From a virus, in IMG/VR virus record IMGVR_UViG_3300029985_000017, positions 1 to 64,000 of that record: DNA of 64,000 bases. One strand, 5' to 3'. Both the position numbers and the translations under genes were made by a program. This document shows, piece after piece, positions 56,121 to 64,000 of the stretch. The notes beneath the pieces are model-generated. The model searched no databases. It was given only the letters and a program-made list of their open reading frames with translations, and was not told the DNA's origin. Position 1 is the first letter of the stretch, and every line of letters starts with the position of its first letter.

Positions 56121-57239
56121 TTATAAGATACCGATTTCTTTAAGTTTTTTCTTATCCCAAAGTTCTGAATTAGGATGCTCAGATTTAAACCAATCCCATT
56201 TTTCTTGGGCATCTTTTCGCATGTAACCTTTGATTTCTACCCAAATATCTTGATCGGCCAAATAAAGGTCAGGACGATAAGTAGTTAATCTGCCTTTTTC
56301 TGTAGTACAAATGCTGAATGGAACTTCAAAAACCTTAGGCTGCCAATCATAACTTATTTTATTGCTATTCAAATAATCTACAGTTTTGGCTTCGTAAGAA
56401 CCGATACAAACTATTTCCTTATTGGTTTTCCAATGGCATTTAATTTGACAACCATTAGTTGCTTTAGCGTTTTTTAATGCTATCACAGGATCATGCATGA
56501 TGCTAGCTACTCCGTATTTTTTTAAATTCGTATTGGCCTGTTTTTGTCTGACATCTTCGTTTTGTGAAGGATACTCTGTACCAAAGTTCTTAAGAGTAGT
56601 CTCTCTTTTTTTAGCTTTGATTTCTTCGTTACTTGAAATATTTTTAGTCCCATACTTTTTCAAAACTGTCGCATTAGCTTTATTTCTTAAAGCTTTGTTT
56701 TGCATGGGATGTTCTGTTCCATATCTTTCTAAATTTGTTTCTTTAATTTGTTTTTTGACCCTATCGGGATGATTTCTTCCATCCAAAACAGAGCCCACCC
56801 AAGTTTCCCATTCTCCATATTCCTTATCTATAAATTTTGCTTTTTTGCTAGCGCATACATAGGTATTTTCTACAATTTTAATAACATCACCATATAAGTT
56901 ACTAATACGCTTAACAATTTCATTTATAGGAATTTTTCTGTTTGGCACTATTTTTCTGGGTAAAATATCGTATAGTATCCCAAACCTAACAGCGGCTTTA
57001 TAAGCACCACTACTACTTTTTTGAAAATGACTTATTGTTTTGTATTTACGCATTTCTTCCAGAACAGTTTCCTTAGTCCATGGGAAATGAAGGTACCTCA
57101 TGTGGGTACAAATTTCACCCAACCAGCCATTGGCATGAGATATTTGATAAGCACTGCTACTACTTTTTTGAAAAGCCACACGCGTATTGTATTTAAGAGC
57201 TTCTTCTTTACATTTATCAAATGTCCAAATCTGTTTCAT
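56121..57239 (-). CDS. homing-type endonuclease with PD-(D/E)XK C-terminus
   Basis: The protein has 372 residues. Two N-terminal modules repeat a pattern (W(T)FDKCKEEALKY...FQKSSSSAYQ and W(T)KETVLEEMRKY...FQKSSSGAYK). The middle contains four YGT/FGT..(N/H)P-type repeats (ERYGTEHPMQNK, KKYGTKNISSNE, KNFGTEYPSQNE) as in phage homing nucleases. The end has YRPDLYLADQDIWVEIKGY, the PD-(D/E)XK metal site. It interrupts the spacing between prohead protease and GroEL. A host-type promoter precedes it. Confidence 0.75.
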   Translation of the reverse strand: MKQIWTFDKCKEEALKYNTRVAFQKSSSSAYQISHANGWLGEICTHMRYLHFPWTKETVLEEMRKYKTISHFQKSSSGAYKAAVRFGILYDILPRKIVPNRKIPINEIVKRISNLYGDVIKIVENTYVCASKKAKFIDKEYGEWETWVGSVLDGRNHPDRVKKQIKETNLERYGTEHPMQNKALRNKANATVLKKYGTKNISSNEEIKAKKRETTLKNFGTEYPSQNEDVRQKQANTNLKKYGVASIMHDPVIALKNAKATNGCQIKCHWKTNKEIVCIGSYEAKTVDYLNSNKISYDWQPKVFEVPFSICTTEKGRLTTYRPDLYLADQDIWVEIKGYMRKDAQEKWDWFKSEHPNSELWDKKKLKEIGIL

Positions 57240-57246
57240 ACTATAA

Positions 57247-57276
57247 AAATTACCATACTATATATGTATATGTCAA
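57247..57276 (-). promoter_or_regulatory. promoter for the homing endonuclease gene
   Basis: On the reverse strand, TTGACA (57276-57271) is followed after 18 nt by TAATTT preceded by TATGG, close to the ATG at 57239. No ribosome binding site. This is a weaker fit to the leaderless pattern. Confidence 0.4.
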
Positions 57277-57303
57277 GATAATTCTATAACTTATTAATAT
57301 TAT

Positions 57304-59070
57304 TCAGAATCTTTCATTGGCTTCATTCACATTAGACATAGGATCATTAGCGTTTTTCATAAATTCATTGTCTGCTCTAGCTTCTGACCTTTCAAATTGA
57401 TCATCCCTAGGAGCTACTACAATGCCTCCCAAAGTACCTAAAACACCAGCAATACTTACGGAATTAGTTAAACTCTCTTCTACTGCTTTTGTAGAGTCGA
57501 ATAGCCCAAGTTCCATGGCATCCCCATAGACTTCATTTTCTACATCGTAAACCAAATCTGGATTACCTATTAGAGTTGTAACCACCTCTTTGATTTCATC
57601 GACATTGTGACCAGAATTATCTAGCAGAATTCTAGGTAGACTCAACAAAGCTTCAGTTAGCACAATTCTTGCTGGATCATCCTCTGAGAGTTTTTCAGCA
57701 AGTTTAATCGCCATATCAATGGCAATCCTAGTTCCACCAGGTAAACAGCCATGCTTAATAGCCGAACGCATAGCCATAGTCGCGTCTTCAATTCTATCAT
57801 GCTTTTCTTTAAGATCTGCACCGGAACCTGCATAAACTGTAAGTTTAGCAATACCACATGTCAATAGAGCAACACGTTCTTGCAACCAGATAGTTTCAGC
57901 TTTAGATTCTGAATTTTTAATCATTTTTTTAAGATCATCAGCACGAACTTCAACATTTAGTGCGTCTGGTTCTCCAACAACAGTAGATCTATACCTATGA
58001 CTTTCAAAATAATCCATACCATGGCCTAGATCATTAATATTAGCACCAGAGAGTTGATCTTTTAATCCGAATACCTTAGCCCCTGTAAAAGCGGCCAAGT
58101 CATATAGGAAAGCTTGTTGTGAATTGGTGAATTGCCTCATAGGAGTTTTAAGAGGCATAATATTGATAGTTGAACTGTTAACAAAATTAAGAACTAGGGT
58201 AGTTAAAACCTGATCTGAAAATCCATGCGCCACAATAATTGTGTTCTTAAAATTTTCATCTCCGCTGGCATATCTTTCGCCAACCTCATTCAAAATAGGA
58301 GTGATTTGAATCAAATCAGTAATCATACCATCAAACAAAATGAACAGTGGTTTTTCAAGATAGGTTCTTTGGTTACCGATATCGTTAATAAAAACATTAC
58401 TGAATTTCCCAAGGTCTTCGTGCCCACTATAGATAGGAAGGCCGTCTACACGATCAATTTTATAACCTTCTTCTCCCGGAAGTTCTTTAATAGTAACGTG
58501 GCTAGAATCACCAAAACCTACAAGTTCAAAACACTCATAAACTTTATTAGCCATTTCTTCATCGCCATTGGCACTAATCTTGCCAACTTTTTTAAGAAGC
58601 TCTTGATTGTCGGCGGTGATTTGAATTGCTCTTTCACGAATATACGGCACTAGGATTTCACTAACTGCTTTTTTAATTTTACGAACAGCTTTTTGAGGAG
58701 AATATTTAGGATTTTCTTTACAATACTCGAAAAGATTTTTAATAAGTTGATGGGCTAGAATTGTGGTTGTAGTCGTTCCATCCCCAGCGCCTTCGCCTAC
58801 GCGCTGAGCGCAATCCCTAGCTGTCTCAATGATAACGTGGTCAATTGAATCAATTGCACCTAGATTGGAGAATACAGAGGTACCATCTTTAGAAACCCTA
58901 TTAGACACTCCAGGAAGATCACTTTCAATCAAAACCGTTTTTCCACCGGGACCGAGAGTGCCTCCAACGATGTCGGCTATCCTACTGGTAATATTAAGAA
59001 CTTTCCTTTTGATAAGTTCACGATCCGAGATAAAGATTTTAGGGGTTGTCTTAGCTTTTCTGTGGGACAT
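57304..59070 (-). CDS. GroEL-like chaperonin
   Basis: The 588-residue protein shows group I chaperonin blocks: TLGPGGKTVLIE near the N-terminus, VSKDGTSV, the ATP-site GEGAGDGTTTTTILA and the RIEDATMAMRSAIKHGCLPGGT region with the Asp matching the GroEL catalytic Asp398. The C-terminus (NVNEANERF) lacks the GGM tail. No co-chaperonin is seen in the window. Phage chaperonins of this type assist folding of phage proteins in large phages such as EL. An AAGGAG site precedes the ATG. Confidence 0.9.
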   Translation of the reverse strand: MSHRKAKTTPKIFISDRELIKRKVLNITSRIADIVGGTLGPGGKTVLIESDLPGVSNRVSKDGTSVFSNLGAIDSIDHVIIETARDCAQRVGEGAGDGTTTTTILAHQLIKNLFEYCKENPKYSPQKAVRKIKKAVSEILVPYIRERAIQITADNQELLKKVGKISANGDEEMANKVYECFELVGFGDSSHVTIKELPGEEGYKIDRVDGLPIYSGHEDLGKFSNVFINDIGNQRTYLEKPLFILFDGMITDLIQITPILNEVGERYASGDENFKNTIIVAHGFSDQVLTTLVLNFVNSSTINIMPLKTPMRQFTNSQQAFLYDLAAFTGAKVFGLKDQLSGANINDLGHGMDYFESHRYRSTVVGEPDALNVEVRADDLKKMIKNSESKAETIWLQERVALLTCGIAKLTVYAGSGADLKEKHDRIEDATMAMRSAIKHGCLPGGTRIAIDMAIKLAEKLSEDDPARIVLTEALLSLPRILLDNSGHNVDEIKEVVTTLIGNPDLVYDVENEVYGDAMELGLFDSTKAVEESLTNSVSIAGVLGTLGGIVVAPRDDQFERSEARADNEFMKNANDPMSNVNEANERF

Positions 59071-59093
59071 TTGAGGATTCTCCTTATCCTTTA

Positions 59094-59102
59094 TATATCA
59101 TA
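59094..59102 (-). promoter_or_regulatory. TATGATATA element upstream of GroEL
   Basis: Reverse-strand TATGATATA lies 23 nt before the ATG at 59070, leaving room for the ribosome binding site, unlike the leaderless cases. No good -35 is seen. Confidence 0.5.
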
Positions 59103-59114
59103 ATCAAATAATCC

Positions 59115-59143
59115 TTGACTTTTAATAATATATTTTATATTAT
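59115..59143 (+). promoter_or_regulatory. sigma-70-type promoter TTGACT-N17-TATTAT
   Basis: TTGACT (59115-59120) and TATTAT (59138-59143) have ideal 17-nt spacing. The ATG at 59153 lies 9 nt after the -10, so the transcript has almost no leader. It faces the GroEL promoter in a short divergent gap. Confidence 0.75.
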
Positions 59144-59152
59144 ATACAAAAT

Positions 59153-60652
59153 ATGAAACTTACCCTCACTTCCCCCACAAAAGCCTATATCCAGGGAACT
59201 GATGAAGAACTAACTTCTCTTAAGGCACAGCTTTCTTACAAAGATCTTGCTGCTAAGCATGCCCTCAACCGTCTATCTAAAAACTTCTATTTTCGCAATG
59301 CCAGTCCCCTAAAATGGAAATTAGAATGCGATTTACTTTGTGAACAGATCGACCAATGTCTTTTATTTGAGGAAGGTCCACTTAGATATATGCGACCTGG
59401 CAGCATTTCTTATATTGAAGGGTTGACTTTAGAAGTAGATGATCAGATCAAATATGCTACCCCAAAGAAGATCCCATGGGCAAAACCACTTCCATTCTCT
59501 CTCTACAATTACCAACAGGAATCGGTAGATAAGCTTATTGAAGTAAAACACGGCAATGTAGACATTTGTACTGGAGGTGGAAAAACTGCAATAATTCTAA
59601 AGATTTGTAGGGAACTAGGTCTTCCTGCAGTTATTGTTACTCCCAGTTCTAGCATCTTTAATGAAATCCTAAAAAGTGCCGAACTTTATTTGGGTAAAGG
59701 TAAAGTAGGGGCCTATGGAGATGGTAAGAAACGTCTAGGTAAGCTTATTACAGTCGCTATATCTAAATCCTTGGCAATGATTAAGAAAGATAGTCCTGAA
59801 TACGAATTTTTCTCTAAAACCCAAGTCTTTCTTGGAGATGAGTGTCATACCCTACCAGCTGAGACCCTTGAGGCCGTCTGTCATGGTGTTCTTCAGGATG
59901 CCCCATACAGATTCTTTTTTTCTGGGAGCCCCACTAGGGCCGATGGAGCAGAAAAGCTACTACAGAGTATTATAGGCAAAACAGTTGTTAGACTTACTAC
60001 CAAAGAGGCCGTGGAGAAAGGTTTTGTTTCTCCCCATGATTTTAGGATAGTCCAAATAGAATCTAGCAATCCCAATTTCAATTCGCCAGATGTTTTGGAG
60101 CAGAAACGTGAGCATTTCCTACGTAATAAAAATATATGCGCCTTTGTAGCCAAACTATGCAATACCATGGCCTCAAGGGGAGAACAAGTATTGGTTTTAA
60201 CCGAAGAATTGAATCAGCTAGCTATGTTGATCCCTAAACTAATCGTTCCGGTTGCTATAGCCCATAGCGAGAAAAATGCAGCTAGGTTGGCAGAGTTAGG
60301 ACTTGAAAAAGTGGATCCAGCTGAAAGTGTAAAGAAGTTCAACAAAAGAGAGGCCATGGTTTTAGTCGGGACCTCTTGCGTGTCCACTGGCACAAATATT
60401 TACCCTATGACCCATACTGTGAACTGGCAAGGAGGGTCTAGCGAAGTAAAATCTAAGCAAGGAGCCGTAGGACGTAGCGTAAGGCTTCCACAAGCTAACC
60501 CATGGGCAAAGTTATGCGGTCCTAAGGATAGGTGTACTATTTGGGACTTCAATGTAATTGGTCAATACGTGCTAGAAAGGCACTTAGAGGAGCGCCTGAA
60601 AGTTTATCTTGATTCTGGAGAAAATTTGATTAAATTCTTAAAATTTACTTGA
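59153..60652 (+). CDS. SF2 DNA helicase (UvsW-like)
   Basis: The 499-residue protein has Q-like LYNYQQESV, Walker A CTGGGKTA (about 140), the DEAH-box variant DECH, motif III SGSPTR and motif VI GAVGRSVR. The N-terminal 120 residues form an accessory domain as in UvsW. SF2 helicases of this group remodel branched DNA and drive replication-fork regression in T4. It begins the replication/transcription block and has a near-leaderless start. Confidence 0.85.
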   Translation: MKLTLTSPTKAYIQGTDEELTSLKAQLSYKDLAAKHALNRLSKNFYFRNASPLKWKLECDLLCEQIDQCLLFEEGPLRYMRPGSISYIEGLTLEVDDQIKYATPKKIPWAKPLPFSLYNYQQESVDKLIEVKHGNVDICTGGGKTAIILKICRELGLPAVIVTPSSSIFNEILKSAELYLGKGKVGAYGDGKKRLGKLITVAISKSLAMIKKDSPEYEFFSKTQVFLGDECHTLPAETLEAVCHGVLQDAPYRFFFSGSPTRADGAEKLLQSIIGKTVVRLTTKEAVEKGFVSPHDFRIVQIESSNPNFNSPDVLEQKREHFLRNKNICAFVAKLCNTMASRGEQVLVLTEELNQLAMLIPKLIVPVAIAHSEKNAARLAELGLEKVDPAESVKKFNKREAMVLVGTSCVSTGTNIYPMTHTVNWQGGSSEVKSKQGAVGRSVRLPQANPWAKLCGPKDRCTIWDFNVIGQYVLERHLEERLKVYLDSGENLIKFLKFT

Positions 60653-60673
60653 CATATAACCTTATGATATAAT
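60649..60673 (+). promoter_or_regulatory. promoter for the sigma factor gene, leaderless type
   Basis: TATAAT (60668-60673) with an extended TG, in TATGATATAAT, has its TATGATATA ending 8 nt before ATG at 60680. TTGACA (60649-60654) is 13 nt away, shorter than standard. No ribosome binding site is present. Confidence 0.65.
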
Positions 60674-60679
60674 AGGTGC

Positions 60680-61735
60680 ATGAGTAAAGCACCTAAGAAA
60701 CAATACGAATCCTATGGAAATGAGCTATATTGGCTTGCTGACAATATTGCACTTATCCTAGCAGAAAATAAATTAGACAATACTTCCCAAAAAGAGCAAG
60801 TAAACGAACTTTTTTTGGCTGAAAAACTGTTTAAAAAAGAAATCCTAAGATACAAGTGGTCTAGTCAAGTATATAAGAAATTTATCCAAAAAATCAGATA
60901 TGTAGACCGTAATATTCTTTACTCAAAGATCTATTTTCGTGAATCAGCCGAAATCTTCTCTAGTGACATAACTCCTTGTTTAAAAACAGAAAATATAGAA
61001 GGCCTAAAGAAATTCAATATCAATTTTAACTTGATTCAGTTCATAAAAGAAAATTGGAGAGGTCCCCTAGGCAAAGATGCTGACTCCCTTTATCAAAGGG
61101 TAGAAAGAGCTAGACGAGTTCTGATGGAAAACAACCTTCCTTTGGCTATTAATGCTGCCAAGCTTTTCTATAGGAAAGTACCTAAAAATGGATCGGCTAC
61201 CCTAATGGATATGATTGCCGTTAGTGCCCAAGGATTGGCCAGTGCCGTAGATAAATATACGGGCGATAAGAACGGTAATTATAGCGAAGTATTTCGTAGC
61301 GTTATCCTAGGAAGAGCTACTGGTAACTTAATTAAATTGTACTCTGAAACTCCCTTGCATTTTTATCCTAGTGACCGTAGAGTTATGTATAAAGCCAACT
61401 CTATTCGTGGGCGCCAAGGAATTACCGATGTAACTGAGCTGGCTGCAGCTGTAAATGAAGCCTTTTCACAAGACAGTAAAAACGGTTTGAACGTACCCAA
61501 GAATCAAGTTACTCCTGCTGAATTACAAGAGCTTTTAAATGCCGCTAGTCTGGTTTCTGTAGAGCTAACAATGGATGAAGAATGCTATACCGCATATGAT
61601 TATACCCCGGACGATAAAGATACCCCGGAAGAAAGTATGATTCGGACAGAAATTAGTGAAAAGATTGGCGAATTGATTAGAGAATTGCCTCCTCTTTATA
61701 GGAAGATCATAAAATTAAAAGGCATTAACTTTTAA
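60680..61735 (+). CDS. phage sigma factor lacking region 4.2
   Basis: The protein has 351 residues. Region 2 is visible at about 145-245: RVERARRVLMENNLPLAINAAKLFYRK, then GSATLMDMIAVSAQGLASAVDKYTG, followed by FRSVILGRATGNLIKLY, matching the core-binding and -10-recognition helices of sigma-70 proteins. The C-terminus has the region-4.1 phrase ELIRELPPLYRKIIKLKG and stops just there, without the helix-turn-helix that reads the -35 box. T4 gp55 is a comparable reduced sigma for late genes. It probably directs host RNA polymerase to -10-only promoters. Confidence 0.75.
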   Translation: MSKAPKKQYESYGNELYWLADNIALILAENKLDNTSQKEQVNELFLAEKLFKKEILRYKWSSQVYKKFIQKIRYVDRNILYSKIYFRESAEIFSSDITPCLKTENIEGLKKFNINFNLIQFIKENWRGPLGKDADSLYQRVERARRVLMENNLPLAINAAKLFYRKVPKNGSATLMDMIAVSAQGLASAVDKYTGDKNGNYSEVFRSVILGRATGNLIKLYSETPLHFYPSDRRVMYKANSIRGRQGITDVTELAAAVNEAFSQDSKNGLNVPKNQVTPAELQELLNAASLVSVELTMDEECYTAYDYTPDDKDTPEESMIRTEISEKIGELIRELPPLYRKIIKLKGINF

Positions 61736-61755
61736 ACTTGACTTTTTTGTATAAC

Positions 61756-61761
61756 TATAAT
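61756..61761 (+). promoter_or_regulatory. promoter -10 TATAAT upstream of the 61785 gene
   Basis: TATAAT at 61756-61761, with TTGACT 12 nt before it at 61738, follows directly after the sigma factor gene. The short spacer makes the -35 doubtful. A GGAG site lies 7 nt before the ATG at 61785. Confidence 0.5.
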
Positions 61762-61784
61762 ACATTACTTAATGGAGAATAGAT

Positions 61785-62105
61785 ATGGATAGAGCCGCTT
61801 CTTTTAATGGTAAATTGATTTTGGAAGCCTATACTCAGACAGAGATTAAGGCTGAAATTCGTTCTGGATGGGCCACTACGAGTCAAAAAAATAATCTAAA
61901 AGGTTTAAAACTTTTAGTTGATTCCAAAGATTTAAATGGAAAAATCATTCCCGCTGGATCTACTGCTTTTATCAAGGAAGAACTTTTACATACTCAGCCC
62001 TGGGCGAAAGCTAAATTTAAATGTGATACTTTGACGGGCGAATTTATTGTATGTACTTTGAACGAAATAGAATTTATTAGCCCTCCCTCAGGAGAAGCTG
62101 CATGA
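61785..62105 (+). CDS. hypothetical protein, 106 aa
   Basis: The start has GGAG at good spacing. A beta-rich small domain: SFNGKLILEAY, KGLKLLVDSKDLNGKIIPAGSTAFI, then FKCDTLTGEFIVCTLNEIEF. It resembles small phage beta proteins of unknown role. It overlaps the next gene by ATGA. Confidence 0.7.
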   Translation: MDRAASFNGKLILEAYTQTEIKAEIRSGWATTSQKNNLKGLKLLVDSKDLNGKIIPAGSTAFIKEELLHTQPWAKAKFKCDTLTGEFIVCTLNEIEFISPPSGEAA

Positions 62106-62371
62106 GTACTAAAGGAACCATCGCTCATGGCGAAGATTACCATCTATATCAAGAATGCTTTGAAAGCGGATCTTTGTATTTAGAATTAAGAATGGACGAT
62201 ATATACTTTGAAGCTTACCCAAATAGTGTTACAGTTAGGATACCAAACGAAATTCTAAAGGCTATTTTGGACAATTCGGATAAAATTAAACAATCATTTG
62301 AATATGATTCAGAATTTGTAGAAACTACAGAGCCTTGGGTTAAAAGCGGCGGTAATGATGAGAATCGGTAG
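62102..62371 (+). CDS. hypothetical protein, 89 aa
   Basis: Acidic, alternating strands and one helix (LRMDDIYFEAYPNSVTVRIP, then EILKAILDNSDKI). It overlaps both neighbours. Function unknown. Confidence 0.65.
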   Translation: MSTKGTIAHGEDYHLYQECFESGSLYLELRMDDIYFEAYPNSVTVRIPNEILKAILDNSDKIKQSFEYDSEFVETTEPWVKSGGNDENR

Positions 62372-62552
62372 ACTTGAATTTGGCATTATTCAAGGAGGCT
62401 CAGATTGGAGCATAGATAAAGGTGCTTGTGGATGCCTAATTCTATCACTAGGGCGCTTATATTTTACATGGCTAAGCAAGGACTGCATATGTGGTGCTTG
62501 TAAACAATATAAGTGCATTTGTTTAGATGATGAAGAATCGGATTGCCTATGA
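62355..62552 (+). CDS. small Cys-rich protein, 65 aa
   Basis: Tandem ATGs at 62355 and 62358; either could start. The protein has a beta-rich first half and a CGC...CICGACKQYKCIC cluster, probably a metal site. It overlaps the preceding gene by 17 nt and the next by ATGA. Confidence 0.55.
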   Translation: MMRIGRLEFGIIQGGSDWSIDKGACGCLILSLGRLYFTWLSKDCICGACKQYKCICLDDEESDCL

Positions 62553-63520
62553 AGACACTATTTTTAGGTGATCCGCACGTAACCGTGACCAATCTCAAAG
62601 AATCTGAAAGATTGATGGAATTTGTTATACAGCAAAGATTTCAAGCTGGAAATCTTATTATTTTGGGCGATTTATTTCATAATCATGCCAATGTCCGTGT
62701 AGAAGTTCTTGAGTTTTGGAGTCGTTGGTTTGTTAGATTAAGCGATGTATTTAATAACGTATTTGTACTAGTAGGCAACCATGATATGGTTGGAGATTTT
62801 AACTCAAAATCTCATTCCTTAAGTGTATTCACTGATCTATACGATAATTTTTATATTATTGACTCTCCAACAACCTTAAATGGCTTCGGTTATATGCCCT
62901 ATATACATGATAAAACCGATTTTGTTAGACAAGCCAATGAGCTATGCTCGAAAGGCGCTAAAGTTATCGTTTGTCACGGTGAGTTTGCAGGCGTTAAATA
63001 TGAAAGTGGATTACAGGTTTTAAATGGTACTCAGGCCAGTGGTATTAATGCATCATTGATTATTTCTGGGCACTATCACTCCAGGCAACGTTTTGACAAC
63101 GTTATTTATCCTGGTACTGCCCGTTGGCTTACTGCTGCTGATAAAAATGAGCCCAAGGGTCTTTGGCTTGCCGATTTCGACAATTCATGTAATCTTGTTT
63201 CAGAAGAATTTCTAGACACTTCTAAAGTCTGCACACCTATTTATGCCTATGAATTTAAAGAAGGAGACAACTGTCCGGAGATTCCGGAAGGTTCAAGAGC
63301 TTCAGTTGAACTTATTGGCCCCTCAGAATGGGTTTTAAAGCAAAAAGCTAAGTTTAAAGGAATTGCGTCTATTTCGGCCAAGATTACAGACCGTCAGAAG
63401 GCTTCGAATCGTAAATCTGGTAATAGCCTAGAACATTTTGTTAACAATGTGTTTGAAACCAATAAAAGCATTAAAAAAGAGCGCATGGTTGAATTTATGA
63501 AAGAATTGGGGGTTTTGTAA
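62549..63520 (+). CDS. Mre11/T4 gp47-like nuclease subunit
   Basis: The 323-residue protein has the metal-binding blocks GDPH, GDLFHNHAN, VGNHD, VCHGEF and SGHYHSRQ in order, followed by a capping domain, as in T4 gp47/SbcD. With a gp46-type ATPase it processes DNA ends for recombination-dependent replication. The ATG at 62549 (overlapping the previous stop) is preferred over a TTG at 62543. Confidence 0.88.
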   Translation: MKTLFLGDPHVTVTNLKESERLMEFVIQQRFQAGNLIILGDLFHNHANVRVEVLEFWSRWFVRLSDVFNNVFVLVGNHDMVGDFNSKSHSLSVFTDLYDNFYIIDSPTTLNGFGYMPYIHDKTDFVRQANELCSKGAKVIVCHGEFAGVKYESGLQVLNGTQASGINASLIISGHYHSRQRFDNVIYPGTARWLTAADKNEPKGLWLADFDNSCNLVSEEFLDTSKVCTPIYAYEFKEGDNCPEIPEGSRASVELIGPSEWVLKQKAKFKGIASISAKITDRQKASNRKSGNSLEHFVNNVFETNKSIKKERMVEFMKELGVL

Positions 63521-63873
63521 TGACCGCACCTACAAACGAAATTTTAAGGGATATGGCACGTTTAACAGCTTTGTCTGGTCGTATTTCTGAAGTTCAGATC
63601 AAGAATCTACAGATGTTTCCGCTAGTTTTCTTCAATTCCGTGGAACAGGTTAAGGTTGAGTACGATCTTATTCCTATTAAAGCCATGGATGATTCCCCCA
63701 CATTTAGCAACTCGTTGGTTTCTTATTACCTTACTTTGAGTGAATCCGATAATACCGATCTAGATAAACGATTCTCAGCCTTAGAAGCGTCCGTTAGGCA
63801 ACTTTTTTGGTCAGATGTGAAGGTTGAGGTATACTTTAACGATCAAATTAAATATAAGAGTAAAAAACAATGA
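63520..63873 (+). CDS. hypothetical protein, 117 aa
   Basis: It starts on the last base of the gp47-like stop. The N-terminal helix (NEILRDMARLTALSGRISEV) is followed by beta strands; the C-terminal half has SALEASVRQLFWSDVKVEVYF. It sits where a gp46 or accessory gene is often found, but it is too short to be gp46. It may assist the recombination complex. Confidence 0.65.
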   Translation: MTAPTNEILRDMARLTALSGRISEVQIKNLQMFPLVFFNSVEQVKVEYDLIPIKAMDDSPTFSNSLVSYYLTLSESDNTDLDKRFSALEASVRQLFWSDVKVEVYFNDQIKYKSKKQ

Positions 63874-64000
63874 GTACCCGAACACTTCTTACAGATGGAA
63901 CCGAATCTGATATTACCCCAAAAGAACTTCAATCTATTGAAAAGTTCAAAGAAGAAGGCATGCCTGGGCTTCATGCCGTAGTTACGAATCCTGTTACTAT
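63870..64000 (+). CDS. 3'-partial unknown protein
   Basis: An ATG at 63870 overlaps the previous stop (ATGA), and the frame is open to the window edge for 43 codons. The visible part is polar (DGTESDITPKELQSIEKFKE). No family can be given. Confidence 0.55.
   Translation, partial: MSTRTLLTDGTESDITPKELQSIEKFKEEGMPGLHAVVTNPVT

Noticed and set aside
56090-56212. Extended N-terminus of the prohead protease
   Set aside because: It overlaps the neighbouring nuclease gene by 92 nt, lacks a ribosome binding site, and its sequence is unlike prohead protease N-termini.

Overview
The window is part of the genome of a large, AT-rich tailed phage (Caudoviricetes) with a contractile tail. It carries a complete myovirus-type set: large terminase, portal, minor head protein, prohead protease, major capsid protein, neck proteins, tail sheath and tail tube. 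It also carries genes typical of large lytic phages: a GroEL-like chaperonin, a sigma factor, an SF2 helicase, an Mre11/gp47-like nuclease, a dNMP kinase and a tRNA. Clear Shine-Dalgarno sites, several lipobox signal peptides, papain/NlpC-type peptidases and an M15 endolysin point to a Gram-negative host. No host can be named from the sequence. The tape measure and baseplate genes are not in this window. An exact 127-nt repeat between base 1 and base 3301 suggests that the window starts at an assembly junction or a duplicated gene.

Layout. Bases 1-9110 (+ strand) hold a cassette of about 30 small accessory genes. These include pentapeptide-repeat and zinc-ribbon proteins, three exported surface proteins (one collagen-like with a PA14-type domain), a tRNA, an ArdC-like zincin and a tyrosine recombinase. 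Three near-identical promoter-like elements with GG/GC doublets lie here. Bases 9092-10240 (-) encode a hidden small lipoprotein and a probable tail-assembly-chaperone pair. Bases 10304-11605 hold a palindromic operator region and an HTH regulator operon. Bases 11606-14304 hold membrane and lysis-type genes plus two cysteine peptidases. Bases 14306-21770 (-) are fibre/adhesin-type proteins built of repeats. Bases 21874-26493 (-) are an HNH-Mom-like fusion, major capsid protein, a probable scaffold and another head protein. Bases 26655-29987 hold a phosphoesterase, a virion-type protein with an ice-binding-like domain, and the dNMP kinase. Bases 30091-45561 (+) are the neck/head-tail and tail operon, which also contains a 2H-phosphoesterase/GNAT protein and a GGDEF/mCpol-like palm protein with a predicted programmed -1 frameshift. 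Bases 45638-52205 (+) are terminase, portal and head proteins. Bases 52202-54097 are small genes and the endolysin. Bases 54094-59070 (-) are the prohead protease, a homing endonuclease and GroEL. Bases 59153-64000 (+) are helicase, sigma factor and gp47-like genes.

Regulation. Two recurrent motifs organise the window. TATGATATA-like extended -10 elements end 8-9 nt before the ATG of at least seven genes, which predicts leaderless mRNAs. A second 9-mer, AATCTTTA(T/A/C), sits in the short leaders of structural genes on both strands and is a candidate late promoter for the phage sigma factor at 60680, which lacks the usual region 4.2 HTH.

Working together. The prohead protease and many head/neck proteins share an unusual KSE tripeptide, which may mark a processing or assembly signal. 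The predicted nucleotide-signalling enzymes (palm domain and 2H phosphoesterase), the Mom-like domain and the ArdC-like zincin suggest counter-defence functions embedded in an otherwise structural region. All functions are inferred from motifs read by eye; no database search was run.
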